DNA of 64,000 bases from contig JAEVLN010000007.1 of NCBI GenBank assembly GCA_018350325.1, forward strand, positions 1,021,109 through 1,085,108. Reading direction: 5' to 3'. Under the pieces are notes generated by a model. The model was not told the origin of the DNA. It worked only from the letters and a program-made list of their open reading frames with translations, and ran no database searches. A program made the translations under genes and the position numbers. Numbering within the stretch: position 1 is the stretch's first letter; each line of letters opens with the position of its first letter. Positions 1-11,469 of the stretch are shown here, piece after piece. The stretch is from Globodera rostochiensis (lineage: Eukaryota > Nematoda > Chromadorea > Rhabditida > Heteroderidae).

Positions 1-1025
1 TTATAATCCTTTTTCAAGCAATCTTTCATGATTAAACAAAGCGCGACCGATCAGAGAAATTTTTTTTCTGTGGCATTGTTTAAATTTTTAAAGGAGGGGG
101 TGGGGGTTCGGCGGTGGCGATAGGCGCCGCCGAGAGAAAAAATTGAATATTTAACGACTTATGCTAAGAAAAATCGTCCACTTTTAGGTAATTGAACGTT
201 CTAAAACTGAGCTAATTATATGTAAATGCTTAGAATTTTATTTTTTATGGCTGAAATTTTTGCAAAAAATTGTTAACCGCGACCTTTTAAAATTCCATAA
301 CCGTTACGCAATTTGCTTCGGTCAGCCCTCATCAAGCTTCTGGAGTATTTTCGCCATCCGATCACAATGAGGAAACCCCGAAAAAACCCCGCCGAATGTG
401 ATCAATTTTGAATCAAGGTAAAAAATAAGTAGTGTTGCTGATAAAGTTAATTACCTAAGTTGGGCCAAGATATATTTCCGCGGCGTTTGGGACTGGCTTC
501 TTGGCCTATACTAGAGATCGGCGGGAACGGGATTCCCGCGGGAAAGGGATTCCCGCGGGAAAGCGGTTCCCGCGGGAAAGGTGCGCGATTCTTTCTCGGT
601 CCCGTTCTCACATTTTTTGCGGAGCGGGAATCCCGTGCGTGATTCCCGTCCCGCAATTGTATTATCAAAAATTACCGTAAAGTGTGTACCAAAAAAAAAT
701 TAGAAGTATTCTTTGTGTTAAATTTCCAAAAATTTCCCCGTTTCCGCGCGGAATCTTGCAAAAACTTGTATCAACTGGAATCAATAGTTCGAAAAAATTG
801 GTTCATATAGATAAAACAAGGCTAGGTTTGGCAAAAAATATTTTATATATGTTAGTGTTAACTTTTTGAAATCGGTTATTCTGGAATTAGCCTCATTTTA
901 ACCAGTTAACTCCAGAATTAACCGATTCCCAAAATTATCCATAACATATTAGCAAATATTTTAATGAATTAATATAACTATGTAAATAAAAAAATTTAAA
1001 CATTAAAAATAAATAAACCAAAAAT
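1..1025. other. Repeat-rich intergenic DNA, no gene seen
   Basis: No open frame with convincing protein character was found. Positions 60-150 carry a GGGGTTCGGCGG...GGCGCCGCCGAGA block that also occurs inside the hAT MITE at 27301-28030, so this is probably a decayed relative. Positions 520-660 are GC-rich and built from repeats of ATTCCCGCGGGAA-like palindromes. The rest is AT-rich. Confidence 0.6.
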
Positions 1026-1255
1026 TTAATATGAGTTCATTTTCCAAATTATTGGACAGATTTAGATTAAATTATTATTTCTTTAAACGGTCTTACATAT
1101 GTTTGTGTTTAAATAAAAGTAATAAAATAATATTAACAAAACTGTAAAATTATAAAAAAACTCATGGGAAGTCACGGCACATCCCTCTCTATAATATAGC
1201 AAATCAATATGTGGGGCAAAATAGCCACAAGGCTTATTTGATTGCCCTTTGACAA

Positions 1256-1287
1256 TGGCATAAAACGTCAATGAGAAAACGTGGCAT
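1256..1287. promoter_or_regulatory. Two TGGCAT (ATGCCA) hexamers upstream of duplicated gene copy 1
   Basis: TGGCAT, the reverse complement of ATGCCA, occurs at 1256-1261 and 1282-1287, about 276-302 bases before the start codon at 1563. ATGCCA is the core of the DOG box associated with dorsal-gland effector promoters in Globodera. Hexamers occur by chance, so this is only suggestive. Copy 2 keeps one of these sites and has a different second one. Confidence 0.3.
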
Positions 1288-1562
1288 TGCCTATATTTGT
1301 AGCTAGTTAGGCACTCGAAAAATTTGTTTATATAGATAAAACAAGGGTTTGGGCATAATTTATGTATAGAAAATAAATTGAATAAATATATGAGTTAGTT
1401 TATACATAATTATATAATATTTAAATAGGTATGCATATTTCCTCTTATGTAAAAAAATATCAAAAACCCCGAGGTTTTTGTTTCTATTTGGGGCTGAGCT
1501 CAGAGGAACTGCGGTGTAATAACTATAACTTCGTTTAGATATATTTCAAAAAAAGGACAAAA

Positions 1563-3471
1563 ATGTTTAATTTTGCTATTTGCTTGATCTTGATATTTTT
1601 ATTTGATGAGACATTTTCAAAATCAACTGAAATTCAACACCAAAAGTTTGTCATTATGTATTTAAATAAAATCCAAGAGCATTCCGAACCCAAAATAAGG
1701 ACAAATAAACGTTCTAAATTGCGGCTCGGACCGGGGCAATGACATGCTTCAAGCTTAACCGATTCAGCCATTAGGCCATTCAAAAGCTTTCGAATGGATA
1801 AAGCTGTTATTAAGCTAGAGCTTTGCATTCAAGCAGTTATTGCGCCGGACCCTCCCCCCCCCCACCCAACCTCGAGAGGGGGGGGAAATAAAAGCCAAAG
1901 GCTACTAATAGAGAATATATTTGCCGGACCGCACGTCCCGCCACGCATAACTTAAATTTTTCATGGCAATAATTTAGTTCCCCACAATTTTGGCACGATT
2001 TTATGCAAGAAAACGGAATTTGGGACGAACAAATCAAACAAATGGCTGACGAAATGGACGAAAGTGATCCTTTTATTGAGAAACTTTCGAATGAAGAAAA
2101 TTATCCGCCGCAATCTTCCGAACATCCGGCATTTGAGGTGTTTATAAATTTAAAATTAATTACCAAAAAATATTTACACCGATTTCTATTTAAAAATGTT
2201 AAATTTGTTAAGAAAACCTATTCTTATAAATTCAACCACAATTCTACGCCGAACGAGTTGAAACATCCGGGAAAGCAATCGCTGTTTTTTAAACTGTTAA
2301 AATTTGGCAATTTTTACGAATTGGTGGGGCGTCTAGGAAAAATGGCTAAATTGGTGCAAAATTTGGCCAAAACATTCATAAACATAAAAAGTTCGCTGCT
2401 CAAAAAGGGCCAAATTAAAATAACAATGGGCCAAACAGAAAATGCAGTGAAATTATTGGCCAAACAAAATGAAATTGATTATGAAAAAGCTGGAAAAAGC
2501 ACTGGTATGCAAATAGAACTTCCTGAAATTGTGAAAAGAATGGCAACAATTTGGTCCGAAATGAGTAACGCCAAAAATGGCGGTGAAAATTCCAAAGAAA
2601 TTGTGCAAAAAGTTGTTAATTTATGGCACTTGGCCAAGCAAAATGACGAATTCAAAAAATATTTTGGAAACAATAAAATGCAAATTATAGAATATTTTAG
2701 AAACAAAATGACGCAAAAGGACAAAAATGAAGGTAAAAGGTTTATATTTGAATATAGCTAATATTATCTCATAATTAGGGCCACTAATTATATGGAAATC
2801 CATATTTTTTTGCGCACTCGGAACAGCGTATAAATGCACCATAAATAGTGTTTTTAGCTTTGGTTGGAGCTTCTAGAGCCCATATTATAATCCATATTTT
2901 TCCATATTTCATGATTTTTATCCATATTCCATATTTTTATCCATATTTTGCCATTTTTCAAAAATTCCTTAACAAAAATGCAATAAAAAACGAAAAAATA
3001 CACCCCCTAATGACCGTTTTTCAAAATTAAAAAAATGCACCCCTAAAAATTGACATTTTCGCAACAAAAAATTCTGCCACCAAAAAATGAAAATTTTTAA
3101 AATTCTGTTCAAAATTTTTCACTGAAATACCTTTTTATTGCTCTTATTACTTCAATTAGGAAATCTTGCCCATTTTTTGCTATATTTGAAAATTGTTTTA
3201 TCCATATTTCGTCCATATTTTGCGTTTTTGCCCATATTTGGTCCATATTTTACAATTTTTCATCCATATTTTATGGCCATATTTCGAAATTTTTGTCCAT
3301 ATAAATCGTGGCCCTACTCATAATATTTCGTTATTTATAACTAAAATTTTAGGCAAAAATCGTCGAAGCAAGCGAATAGCCATAATATTTATAGCTGTTG
3401 CTGGAGTGCTCGTCGCCTTTGTTTGTTTCTTAATTTTTGTAATGGTTGTTTTCAAAAATTTGAGTGATTAG
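1563..3471 (+). CDS. Pioneer secreted or membrane-anchored helical protein, duplicate copy 1 (4 exons, 293 aa)
   Basis: Function unknown; no family recognised. Exons are 1563-1645, 1978-2137, 2213-2732 and 3353-3471. All junctions join in phase and end at TAG 3469-3471. Residues about 1-18 are a hydrophobic signal peptide. Residues 28-255 are rich in K, E, N and Q and look mostly helical. Residues 258-262 read RRSKR and are followed by a C-terminal hydrophobic segment (about 263-285) and a short tail. Intron 2 (75 bp, 2138-2212) is open in this copy, so a naive reading fuses exons 2 and 3. The tandem copy has 80 bp there, which would break the frame unless spliced, yet all four exons have the same lengths in both copies. 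That is the strongest support for the model. Reading through the donor at 2733 would instead give a soluble form ending soon after, at 2761. Introns use TTTAG or TTAAG acceptors. Two ATGCCA-type hexamers lie about 280-300 bases upstream. Confidence 0.75.
2733..3352 (+). repeat. Intron 3 of duplicate copy 1, rich in CCATATTT repeats
   Basis: The intron runs from a GTAAAA donor to an ATTTTAG acceptor and contains many irregular copies of (T)CCATATTTT at 2880-2960 and 3200-3300. Short open frames here are a by-product of the repeat. The duplicate at 8521-9140 has the same content with few changes. Confidence 0.7.
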
Positions 3472-4915
3472 AACGGCGTCGTCGGTGCAAAAATTCTTTT
3501 TTTTTCAATTTGGTTTTCTATATAATTTTTTCCTTTTTATTATCATGATTTTTCCATCAAAAATTTAAAGCCATAATTACTAGTATTCGGCAATGGCTTT
3601 GATACTACTATATTCGATATAATATTTCGATATAAATATCGAGATATTTATATCCGAAATTGTATCGTGCCGAACACTAATAATTACAATTTAGCTTTAC
3701 GATTAGACAAAGCTCAAACTGAAAACCGAAAAAAGGCTTATTTTTGGGCTTTTCATACCGTAACTTTTTGAGGTTTGTACAACGAGGGCTGTCACCCCCT
3801 ACTTCGGGGTTGGGAATTGCGGGCGGGGTCGGGGGGGGGGGGGGTGGGGTATCCTAAATTTGCGGGGTCGAGGACGGGGTCTCGGGGTGACAACCCGAGT
3901 CCACATCGATTAGCTTTTGACTGTCTGAAGAAAGCTTCTTCAGAATGTTGCTTTCATTTTGTAATGCTTCACGGCTGAACCGATTAAGAATAAAAGAAAG
4001 TTTTTAGTTCCTTTTTTACAATTTTACATTCTCGGGTTGGAGGCGCATTGTTTAGATGCTTTTATTTATGTAATTTGTACATATCTTTTGCTTCTTTCGT
4101 TTATTGTTGCACTTTTACTATTTTGGTAAAGAATTTACTGGTGTACAATTTTTGTTCTTGGCAAAAAAATTATATGTAAGAAAAAAGAGCGCGTTTGTTA
4201 CAAAAATTGCTACAAAATAAAAATATTTTTTGACTAAAAAGGGCGTTTGTTACAAAATAAAATATTTTTGTATGTCATAAAATTATTTTGTTTTTTACAT
4301 AGGGTTAACGAAATGCATTAATCTTTTACTGGGAAAATGGGGAGATGAGTTATATTTTTAGTTATAAAATGTCGTTTTAATTTTGATTTAAAAATTTCGG
4401 AGATAGTATTATAATAATAATTTATTTATACATATATACATATCTATTTATTAAATTTGAAGCAATTAATTACTCCTAAAAATCCTCCACTTTATTCCTA
4501 CTCTTTTTAAAATGGTAAACAATAAATCAAATTTTTGACATAACAATAAAATGGGAATTGTGATGATGATCCATATGCAATGATTTCTACCTTTTTTTCG
4601 TAAAAAAGTGTTTTTTTAATGGAAGAACGACCAAAACACCCCCCCCCCCCCAAAATGAAATTTAGGAACTTCAAGAAATTAGTGTAGTTAAAACTTTTGA
4701 TGCAAATTTCTTAACAAATATCGTTAAAATCTTTCTCTTGGTGGCGCCTATCGGCAGTGTTTTCCCGGTTCCGGGTCCGGTTCCGTAACCGCCAAAGTCC
4801 GGAACCGCTTTGAAACCGGAACCGCGAAGAGCATGTAACCCCTTCGGAACCGGTTCCAAAACCGGGTCAATATATGTAATTCCATTACGTAATGAATTGA
4901 ATACGGTCAGGGTGA
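3472..4915. other. Non-coding DNA between duplicate copy 1 and minisatellite
   Basis: No gene seen. It holds a self-complementary ATCGATAT-type stretch (3600-3680), a G-run block at 3779-3995, an AT-rich part, a C-run near 4640, and alternating CCGGTTCC/GGAACCGG motifs at 4750-4860. All of these recur in the second copy. Confidence 0.6.
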
Positions 4916-5627
4916 CGAGAGTTGTGCCGCCGATTGAGTGCCACCGATTGAGTGTGCCGCCGATTGAGTGCCACCGATTGAGTGCCACCCCGATTGAGTG
5001 CCACGATTGAGTGTGGCGCCGATTGAGTGCCGTCGATTGAGTACCGCCGATTGAATGCCGTCGATTGAGTACCGCCGATTGAGTGCCGCCGATTGAGTGC
5101 CACCGATTGAGTTTGCCGCCGATTGAGTGCCACCCCGATTGAGTGCCGCCGATTGAGTGTCGACGATTGAGTGCCGCCGATTGAGTGCCACCCCGATTGA
5201 GTGCCGCCGATTGAGTGTAGACGATTGAGTGCCGCCGACTGAGTGCCACCCCGATTGAGTGCCGTCGATTGAGTGCCGCCGATTGAGTGCCGCCGATTGA
5301 GTGCCACCGATTGAGTTTGCCGCCGATTGAGTGCCACCCCGATTGAGTGCCGCCGATTGAGTGTCGACGATTGAGTGCCGCCGATTGAGTGCCGTCGATT
5401 GAGTGCCGCCGATTGAGTGCCGCCGATGGAGTGCCACCGATTGAGTGCCACCCCGATTGAGTGCCGCCGATCTGCCGATGGAGTGCCAGATTGAGTGTGC
5501 CGCCGATTGAGTGCCGCCGATTGAGTGCCACCGATTGAGTGTGCCGCCGAGTGCCGCCGATTGAGTGTGCCGCCGAGTGCCGCCGATTGAGTGCCACAGA
5601 TTGAGTGTGCCGCCGATTGAGTGCCGC
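4916..5627. repeat. Minisatellite, 14-16 bp unit GATTGAGTGCCGCC
   Basis: About 48 head-to-tail units of GATTGAGTGCC(G/A)CC with variants such as GATTGAGTGCCACCCC and GATTGAGTGTCGAC. Long open frames on the minus strand (4671-5597 and others) are repeat artefacts. Copy 2 of the duplication has no array at the matching place (10790). Confidence 0.92.
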
Positions 5628-6597
5628 CGTTTATTTTAATAATTATTCGTTTTACTGATTCTTAGCCGAAAACCCAAAAATATCGCTCAGAAAACCTTAT
5701 AAAATGGTGATTTTTTGCAAAATGTAGGCCCTTTACCTAAGCCACAGATAATTACTACATGTTCATAAAGAAATCATTTTGCTAAAGTTTTAATAAATTA
5801 ATATAACTAAATAAAAAACTAGACGCCTGCGGGGGGGGGGGGGGGGGGGGAGGGGGTGGAACCGGAATTGATATCGAAGTGGTAATAGATATTTTTTTAA
5901 TTTAATTAGATTATTCATTTATGTTTTTTAATTATGAGCAGGGTTGCCGCGGGTTACCCGAAACCCGAGAGCCGAAACCCGGTCTTTTTCTCAACCCGAA
6001 ACCCGACTCGAGGTTTTTGGGCCGGGTTTTGGGTCGAGATCCGGGTTTTAAGGGGAGGGGGGTCGACGGTGCTGATAGGCGCCGCCGAGAAAATGTTAGG
6101 AAATTGGTCCAAAAACTGCAGAATTTTGCTCAATTTTTCGTTAAGGGTAGGGGATGAATAAATATTAAGTAAAGAATTCGCTTCAAAATTTTCTCAATAA
6201 AAATTCTCCAAACCCAATAAAATAAAAATAATATAGGTAGGTAGGTAAGAATATAAACAAAATTATCGTATTTTCAAAATTTTGGTTGCAAATCTTTTAA
6301 CAAATTTTCGGGAAATTCTCTTTTTTTTTAAACCATAGGGGGGGGGGGGCTTTTGTTTTGCAACATTCGTAATAATTTTCTTACACCAAAAAGGGGCTCA
6401 TCTTTTTGGGCGGTTAGACCGTTCGACCCTTCGCGGGAAAAAAAACCGGGCCCGGCGATTGTGGTACCCCTGTTACTTTATCACCATGCAAAATTTCAGC
6501 CAAATCGAAACACACATTCCCAAGATTGTAGAATTCCACCGGAAGTTGAAAGAGACTTTTCTTATAATTAGAATTTTAAAAATTAAAAATAAAAATT
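5628..6597. other. Intergenic spacer between duplication copies
   Basis: No gene seen. It contains a long G-run at 5831-5850, an ACCCGAAACCCG-type repeat block (5940-6050), a hAT-like GGCGCCGCCGAGAA scrap (6079-6095), a short AGGT repeat near 6236-6247, and a further G-run at 6340. Confidence 0.6.
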
Positions 6598-6814
6598 TTT
6601 AATATGAATTATTTTTTAAATTAAAATATTATTCTTAAACGGTCTTACATATGTTTGTGTTTAAATTGGAATCAATAAAAGTAATAAAATAATTATTAAC
6701 AAAATGTAAAAATCATAAAAAAGTCAGGGCACATCTCCCTCTATAATATAACAAATAAATATGTAAAGCAGTTGCCAAAATAGCCACAAGGCTTATTTGA
6801 TTGTCCTTTGACAA

Positions 6815-6999
6815 TGGCATAAAAGGTCAATATGAAAACGTGGCAATTGCCTATATTTGTAGCTAGTTAGGCACTCGAAAACATTGGTTTATATACATGC
6901 AAGAAGGCTAGTTTGGGCATAATTTATGTATACAAAATAAATTTAATAAATATATGAGTTAGTTTATACAAATTAATTATATAATATTTAAAAATGCCA
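6815..6999. promoter_or_regulatory. TGGCAT and ATGCCA hexamers upstream of duplicated gene copy 2
   Basis: TGGCAT at 6815-6820 is shared with copy 1. ATGCCA at 6994-6999 is unique to this copy, while the copy-1 site at 1282 is broken here by one extra base. Each copy thus keeps two hexamers within about 330 bases of the start codon. Chance cannot be excluded. Confidence 0.25.
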
Positions 7000-7142
7000 T
7001 ATTTCCTCTTATGAGTCCCTGGGCAAAAAAAACCTCAAAAACCCCGAGATTTTTGTTTCTATTGGGAGCGGGCTCAGAGGAACTGCGGTGAAATAATTAT
7101 AACTTCGTTTAGATATTATTTCAACAAAAAAAAAGAACAAAA

Positions 7143-9259
7143 ATGTTTGTTTTTGCTATTTGCTTGATCTTGATATTTTTATTTGATGAGACATTTTCAA
7201 AATCAACTGAAATTCAACACCAAAAGTTTGTCATTATGTATTTAAATAAAATCCAAGAGCATTCCGAACCCAAAATAAGGACAAATAAACGTTCTAAATT
7301 GCGGCTCGGACCGGGACAATCATGCTTCAAGCTTAACCGATTCAGCCATTAGGACATTCAAAAGCTTTCGAATGGATAAAGCTGTTATTAAGCTAGAGCT
7401 TTGCATTCAAGCAGTTATTGCGCCGGACCCTCCCCCCCCCCACCCAACCTCGAGAGGGGGGGGGGGGAAATAAAATCCAAAAGCATTCCGAACCCAAAAA
7501 GGACAAATAAACGTTCTAAATTGCGGCTCGGACCGGGGCAATAACATGCTTCAAGCTTAACCGATTCAGCCATTAGGACATTCAAAAGCTTTCGAATGGA
7601 TAAAGCTGTTATTAAGCTAGACCTCGAGAGGGGGAGGGGGGTTGCAAAATAAAAAAGCCCAAGGCTACTAATAGAGAATATATTTGCCGGACCGCACGTC
7701 CCGCCACCCATAACTTAAATTTTTCATGGCAATTTTAAATAACAAAAAACAATAATTTAGCTCCCAACAATTTTGGCACAATTTTATGCAAGAAAACGGA
7801 ATTTGGGACGAACAAATCAAACAAATGGCTGACGAAATGGACGAAAGTGACACTTTTATTGAGAAACTTTCGAATGAAGAAAATTATCCGCCGCAATCTT
7901 CCGAACATCCGGCACTTGAGGTTTTTATAAAATATATTAAAAATTAATTACCAAAAAATATTTACACCGATTTCTATTTAAAAATGTTAAATTTGTTAAG
8001 AAAACCTATTCTTATAAATTCAACCACAATTCTACGCCGAACGAGTTGAAACATCCGGGAAAGCAATCGATGTTTTTTAAACTGTTAAAATTTGGCAATT
8101 TTTACGAATTGGTGGGGCGTCTAGGAAAAATGGCTAAATTGGTGCAAAATTTGGCCAAAACATTCATAAACATAAAAAGTTCGCTGCTCAAAAAGGGCCA
8201 AATTAAAATAACAATGGGCCAAACAGAAAATGCAGTGAAATTATTGGCCAAACAAAATGAAATTGATTATGAAAAAGCTGGAAAAAGCACTGGTATGCAA
8301 ATAGAACTTCCTGAAATTGTGAAAAGAATGGCAACAATTTGGTCCGAAATGAGTAACGCCAAAAATGGCGGTGAAAATTCCAAAGAAATTGTGCAAAAAG
8401 TTGTTAATTTATGGCACTTGGCCAAGCAAAATGACGAATTCAAAAAATATTTTGGAAACAATAAAATGCAAATTATAGAATATTTTAGAAACAAAATGAC
8501 GCAAAAGGACAAAAATGAAGGTAAAAGGTTTATATTTGAATATAGCTAATATTATCTCATAATTAGGGCCACTAATTATATGGAAATCCATATTTTTTTG
8601 CGCACTCGGAACAGCGTATAAATGCACCATAAATAGTGTTTTTAGCTTTGGTTGGAGCTTCTAGAGCCCATATTATAATCCATATTTTTCCATATTTCAT
8701 GATTTTTATCCATATTCCATATTTTTATCCATATTTTGCCATTTTTCAAAAATTCCTTAACAAAAATGCAATAAAAAACGAAAAAATACACCCCCTAATG
8801 ACCGTTTTTCAAAATTAAAAAAATGCACCCCTAAAAATTGACATTTTCGCAACTAAAAATTCTGCCACCAAAAAATGAAAATTTTTAAAATTCTGTTCAA
8901 AATTTTTCACAGAAATACCTTTTTATTGCTCTTATTACTTCAATTAGGAAATCTTGCCCATTTTTTGCTATATTTGAAAATTGTTTTATCCATATTTCGT
9001 CCATATTTTGCGTTTTTGCCCATATTTGGTCCATATTTTACAATTTTTCATCCATATTTTATGGCCATATTTCGAAATTTTTGTCCATATAAATCGTGGC
9101 CCTACTCATAATATTTCGTTATTTATAACTAAAATTTTAGGCAAAAATCGTCGAAGCAAGCGATTAGCCGCAATATTCATTTTAGCTATTGGAGTGCTCG
9201 TCGCCTTTGTTTGTTTCTTAATTTTTGCAATGTTTGTTTTCAAAAATTTGAGTGATTAG
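7143..9259 (+). CDS. Pioneer secreted or membrane-anchored helical protein, duplicate copy 2 (4 exons, 293 aa)
   Basis: Paralogue of the gene at 1563-3471, with unknown function. Exons are 7143-7225, 7761-7920, 8001-8520 and 9141-9259, with lengths 83, 160, 520 and 119 identical to copy 1. The stop is TAG at 9257-9259. Intron 2 (7921-8000) is 80 bp instead of 75, so an unspliced reading breaks here and makes the gene look truncated to a frame starting at 8046. When spliced it is intact. Protein differences from copy 1 are few and cluster near the signal peptide, the exon-2 start and the C-terminal hydrophobic segment. The 173-codon exon 3 differs by only one visible residue (L to M near residue 102). 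The RRSKR motif before the hydrophobic segment is conserved. Intron 1 (535 bp) is longer than in copy 1 (332 bp) because of an internal duplication. Confidence 0.75.
7471..7625 (+). repeat. Partial tandem duplication inside intron 1 of duplicate copy 2
   Basis: The segment from AAATAAAATCC through GCTGTTATTAAGCTAGA (about 7249-7400) is repeated at 7468-7625, after a C-run/G-run block. Copy 1 has the sequence once (1668-1820). It lies wholly within the proposed intron, so the protein is unaffected. Confidence 0.8.
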
Positions 9260-10974
9260 AACGGCGTCGTCGGTGCAAATATTCTTTTTTTTCTATTTGG
9301 TTTTCTATATATTTCTTTTCTTTTTTATTATCATGATTTTTCCATCAAAAATTGATTTGGCTGAACATTATACCAATGTAAAGCTTTCAGTGAGTTGAAG
9401 CCATAATTACTAGTCTTCGGCAATGGCTTCGATACTACTATATTCGATATAATATTTCGATATAAATATCGAGATATTTATATTCGAAATATTGTATCGT
9501 GCCGAACACTAATAATTACAATTTAGCTTTACGATTGGACCAAACTCAAAGTGAAAACTCGAAATAAAGGCTTATTTTTTGGCTTTTCTGGCCGTAACTT
9601 TTTGAGGTTTGTTCAACGAGGCCCGTCACCCCCTACTTCGGGGTTGGGAATTGCGGGGCGGGGTCGGGGGGGGGGTGGGGTATCCTAAATTTGCGGGGTC
9701 GAGGACGGGGTCTCGGGGTGACAACCCGAGTCCACATCGATTAGCTTTTGACTGTCTGAAGAAAGCTTCTTCAGAATGTTGCTTTCATTTTGTATGCTTC
9801 ACGGCTGAACCGATTAAAAATTTAAAAAAAAGTTTTTAGTTCCTTTTTTACAATTTTACATTCTCGGGTTGGAGGCGCATTGTTGTGATGATGCGATCGA
9901 TCAGTTGGGGGGGGGGGGGGGAATGCTTTTATTTATGTAATTTGTACAAATCTTTTTGCTTCTTTCGTTTATTGTTGCACTTTTACTATTTTGGTAAAGA
10001 ATTTACTGGTGTACAATTTTTGTTCTTGGCAAAAAAATTATATGTAAGAAAAAAGAGCGCGTTTGTTACAAAAATTGCTACAAAATAAAAATATTTTTGA
10101 CTAAAAAGGGGTTTGTTACAAAATAAAATATTTTTGTATGCCATAAAATTATTTTGTTTTTTACATAGGGTTAACGAAATGCATTAATCTTTTACTGGGA
10201 AAATGGGAGATGAGTTATATTTTTAGTTATAAAATGTCGTTTTAATTTTGATTTAAAAATTTCGGAGATAGTATTATAATAATAATTTATTTATACATAT
10301 ATACATATCTATTTATTAAATTTGAAGCAATTAATTACTCCTAAAAATCCTCCACTTTATTCCTACTCTTTTTAAAATGGTAAACAATAAATCAAATTTT
10401 TGACATAACAATAAAATGGGAATTGTGATGATGATCCATATGCAATGATTTCTACCTTTTTTTCGTAAAAAAGTGTTTTTTTAATGGAAGAACGACCAAA
10501 AAACACACCCCCCCCCCCAAAAATGAAATTTAGGAACTTCAAGAAATTAGTGTAGTTAAAACTTTTGATGCAAATTTCTTAACAAATATCGTTAAAATCT
10601 TTCTCTTGGTGGCGCCTATCGGCAGTGTTTTCCCGGTTCCGGGTCCGGTTCCGTAACCGCCAAAGTCCGGAACCGCTTTGAAACCGGAACCGCGAAGAGC
10701 ATGTAACCCCTTCGGAACCGGTTCCAAAACCGCGTCAATATATGTAATTCCATTACGTAATGAATTGAATACGGTCAGGGTGACGAGAGTACCTGATTTG
10801 TTAGGTTTTTCCTGATTTTTGGATCTTTTCCTAATTTAAATTCTTAACGAATTGAGTCGGAAATTCAATTACCCCTCCCCTCGTTCCCAGATGTAAGGAG
10901 AATTTAAAAAAAAAAATCCCATTTTTTAAAAATTGCTTAATAAAAATGCAATAAAAACGGAAAATGCACCCCGA
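9260..10974. other. Non-coding flank of duplicate copy 2
   Basis: No gene seen. To 10790 it mirrors 3472-4915, with a G-run at 9906-9920. Positions 10791-10974 are unique AT-rich DNA that ends at the target duplication of the nested hAT-type element. Confidence 0.6.
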
Positions 10975-11440
10975 CCTTAAATCAGGGATGCCATCGAAAC
11001 TTTTTCAAAATAAGGACAGTGAAGCTCAAAAATAAGATTTTGCTGGCATTTTGTTTGCAAAAATAAGGACACTTTACAAAATGTTCCAAAATGCAGTAAA
11101 TTTTTATTTTTTCCATGAAATTTGAGTTTTTTAAACCATATTTCTCTCCTCAGACAATTTTTCTCAACAATTTGGGCTTGGAAATTGCTCCCATGGATTT
11201 TCGAAAATTTTGCCGATTTTCAACAATGGATTTTTTTTACGAATTCTGCTTTAGTAGGGGGGGGGGTCGGCGGTGCCGATAGGCGCAGCCGAGAAAATTT
11301 TTTGGAATTTTGACTCAATTTGTAATGAAAATTGGTCTAATTCGCTTCGAAATTTTCTAATTTTGAAAAAGAAAATCTTCACAAAATTCGAAAAATAAGA
11401 ACAAAATAAGGACGAAGGCCTCAAATAAGGACAAACGAGC

Positions 11441-11469
11441 GTTTAGGCGCCGCTTTGCGGCGCCTAAAC
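11441..11469. repeat. Perfect GC-rich hairpin at the Helitron end
   Basis: A 13-bp perfect stem, GTTTAGGCGCCGC, encloses a TTT loop. On the minus strand it lies just before the junction with the hAT sequence TTTGTCCTTATTTGAGG, where a Helitron 3' terminal hairpin is expected. No textbook CTRR end is obvious. Confidence 0.7.

Larger units (their letters stand above)
1026..4916. repeat. Segmental duplication, copy 1
   Basis: This stretch aligns from end to end with 6598-10790. Both copies begin near the shared TTAAACGGTCTTACATATG block and end at GGTCAGGGTGACGAGAG. They share a gene, its flanks, a CCATATTT-rich intron, a G-run block (3779-3995 versus 9600-9835) and a GGAACCGGTTCC-rich block (4740-4870 versus 10615-10735). 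Differences are mainly small indels and G-run or A-run lengths, so the duplication is fairly recent. The right border of this copy abuts a minisatellite that copy 2 lacks. Confidence 0.9.
6598..10790. repeat. Segmental duplication, copy 2
   Basis: This is the second copy of the unit at 1026-4916, about 300 bp longer. The extra length comes mainly from an internal partial duplication in intron 1 of its gene, an insertion near 9350-9400 and longer G-runs (for example 9906-9920). Gene order and orientation are the same as in copy 1. Confidence 0.9.

Noticed and set aside
4671..5597. 308-residue minus-strand open frame with repeated ALNRRHSIGGTQS
   Set aside because: It is the translation of the 14-16 bp minisatellite. 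All frames on this strand stay open because of unit composition; there is no start context or homology.
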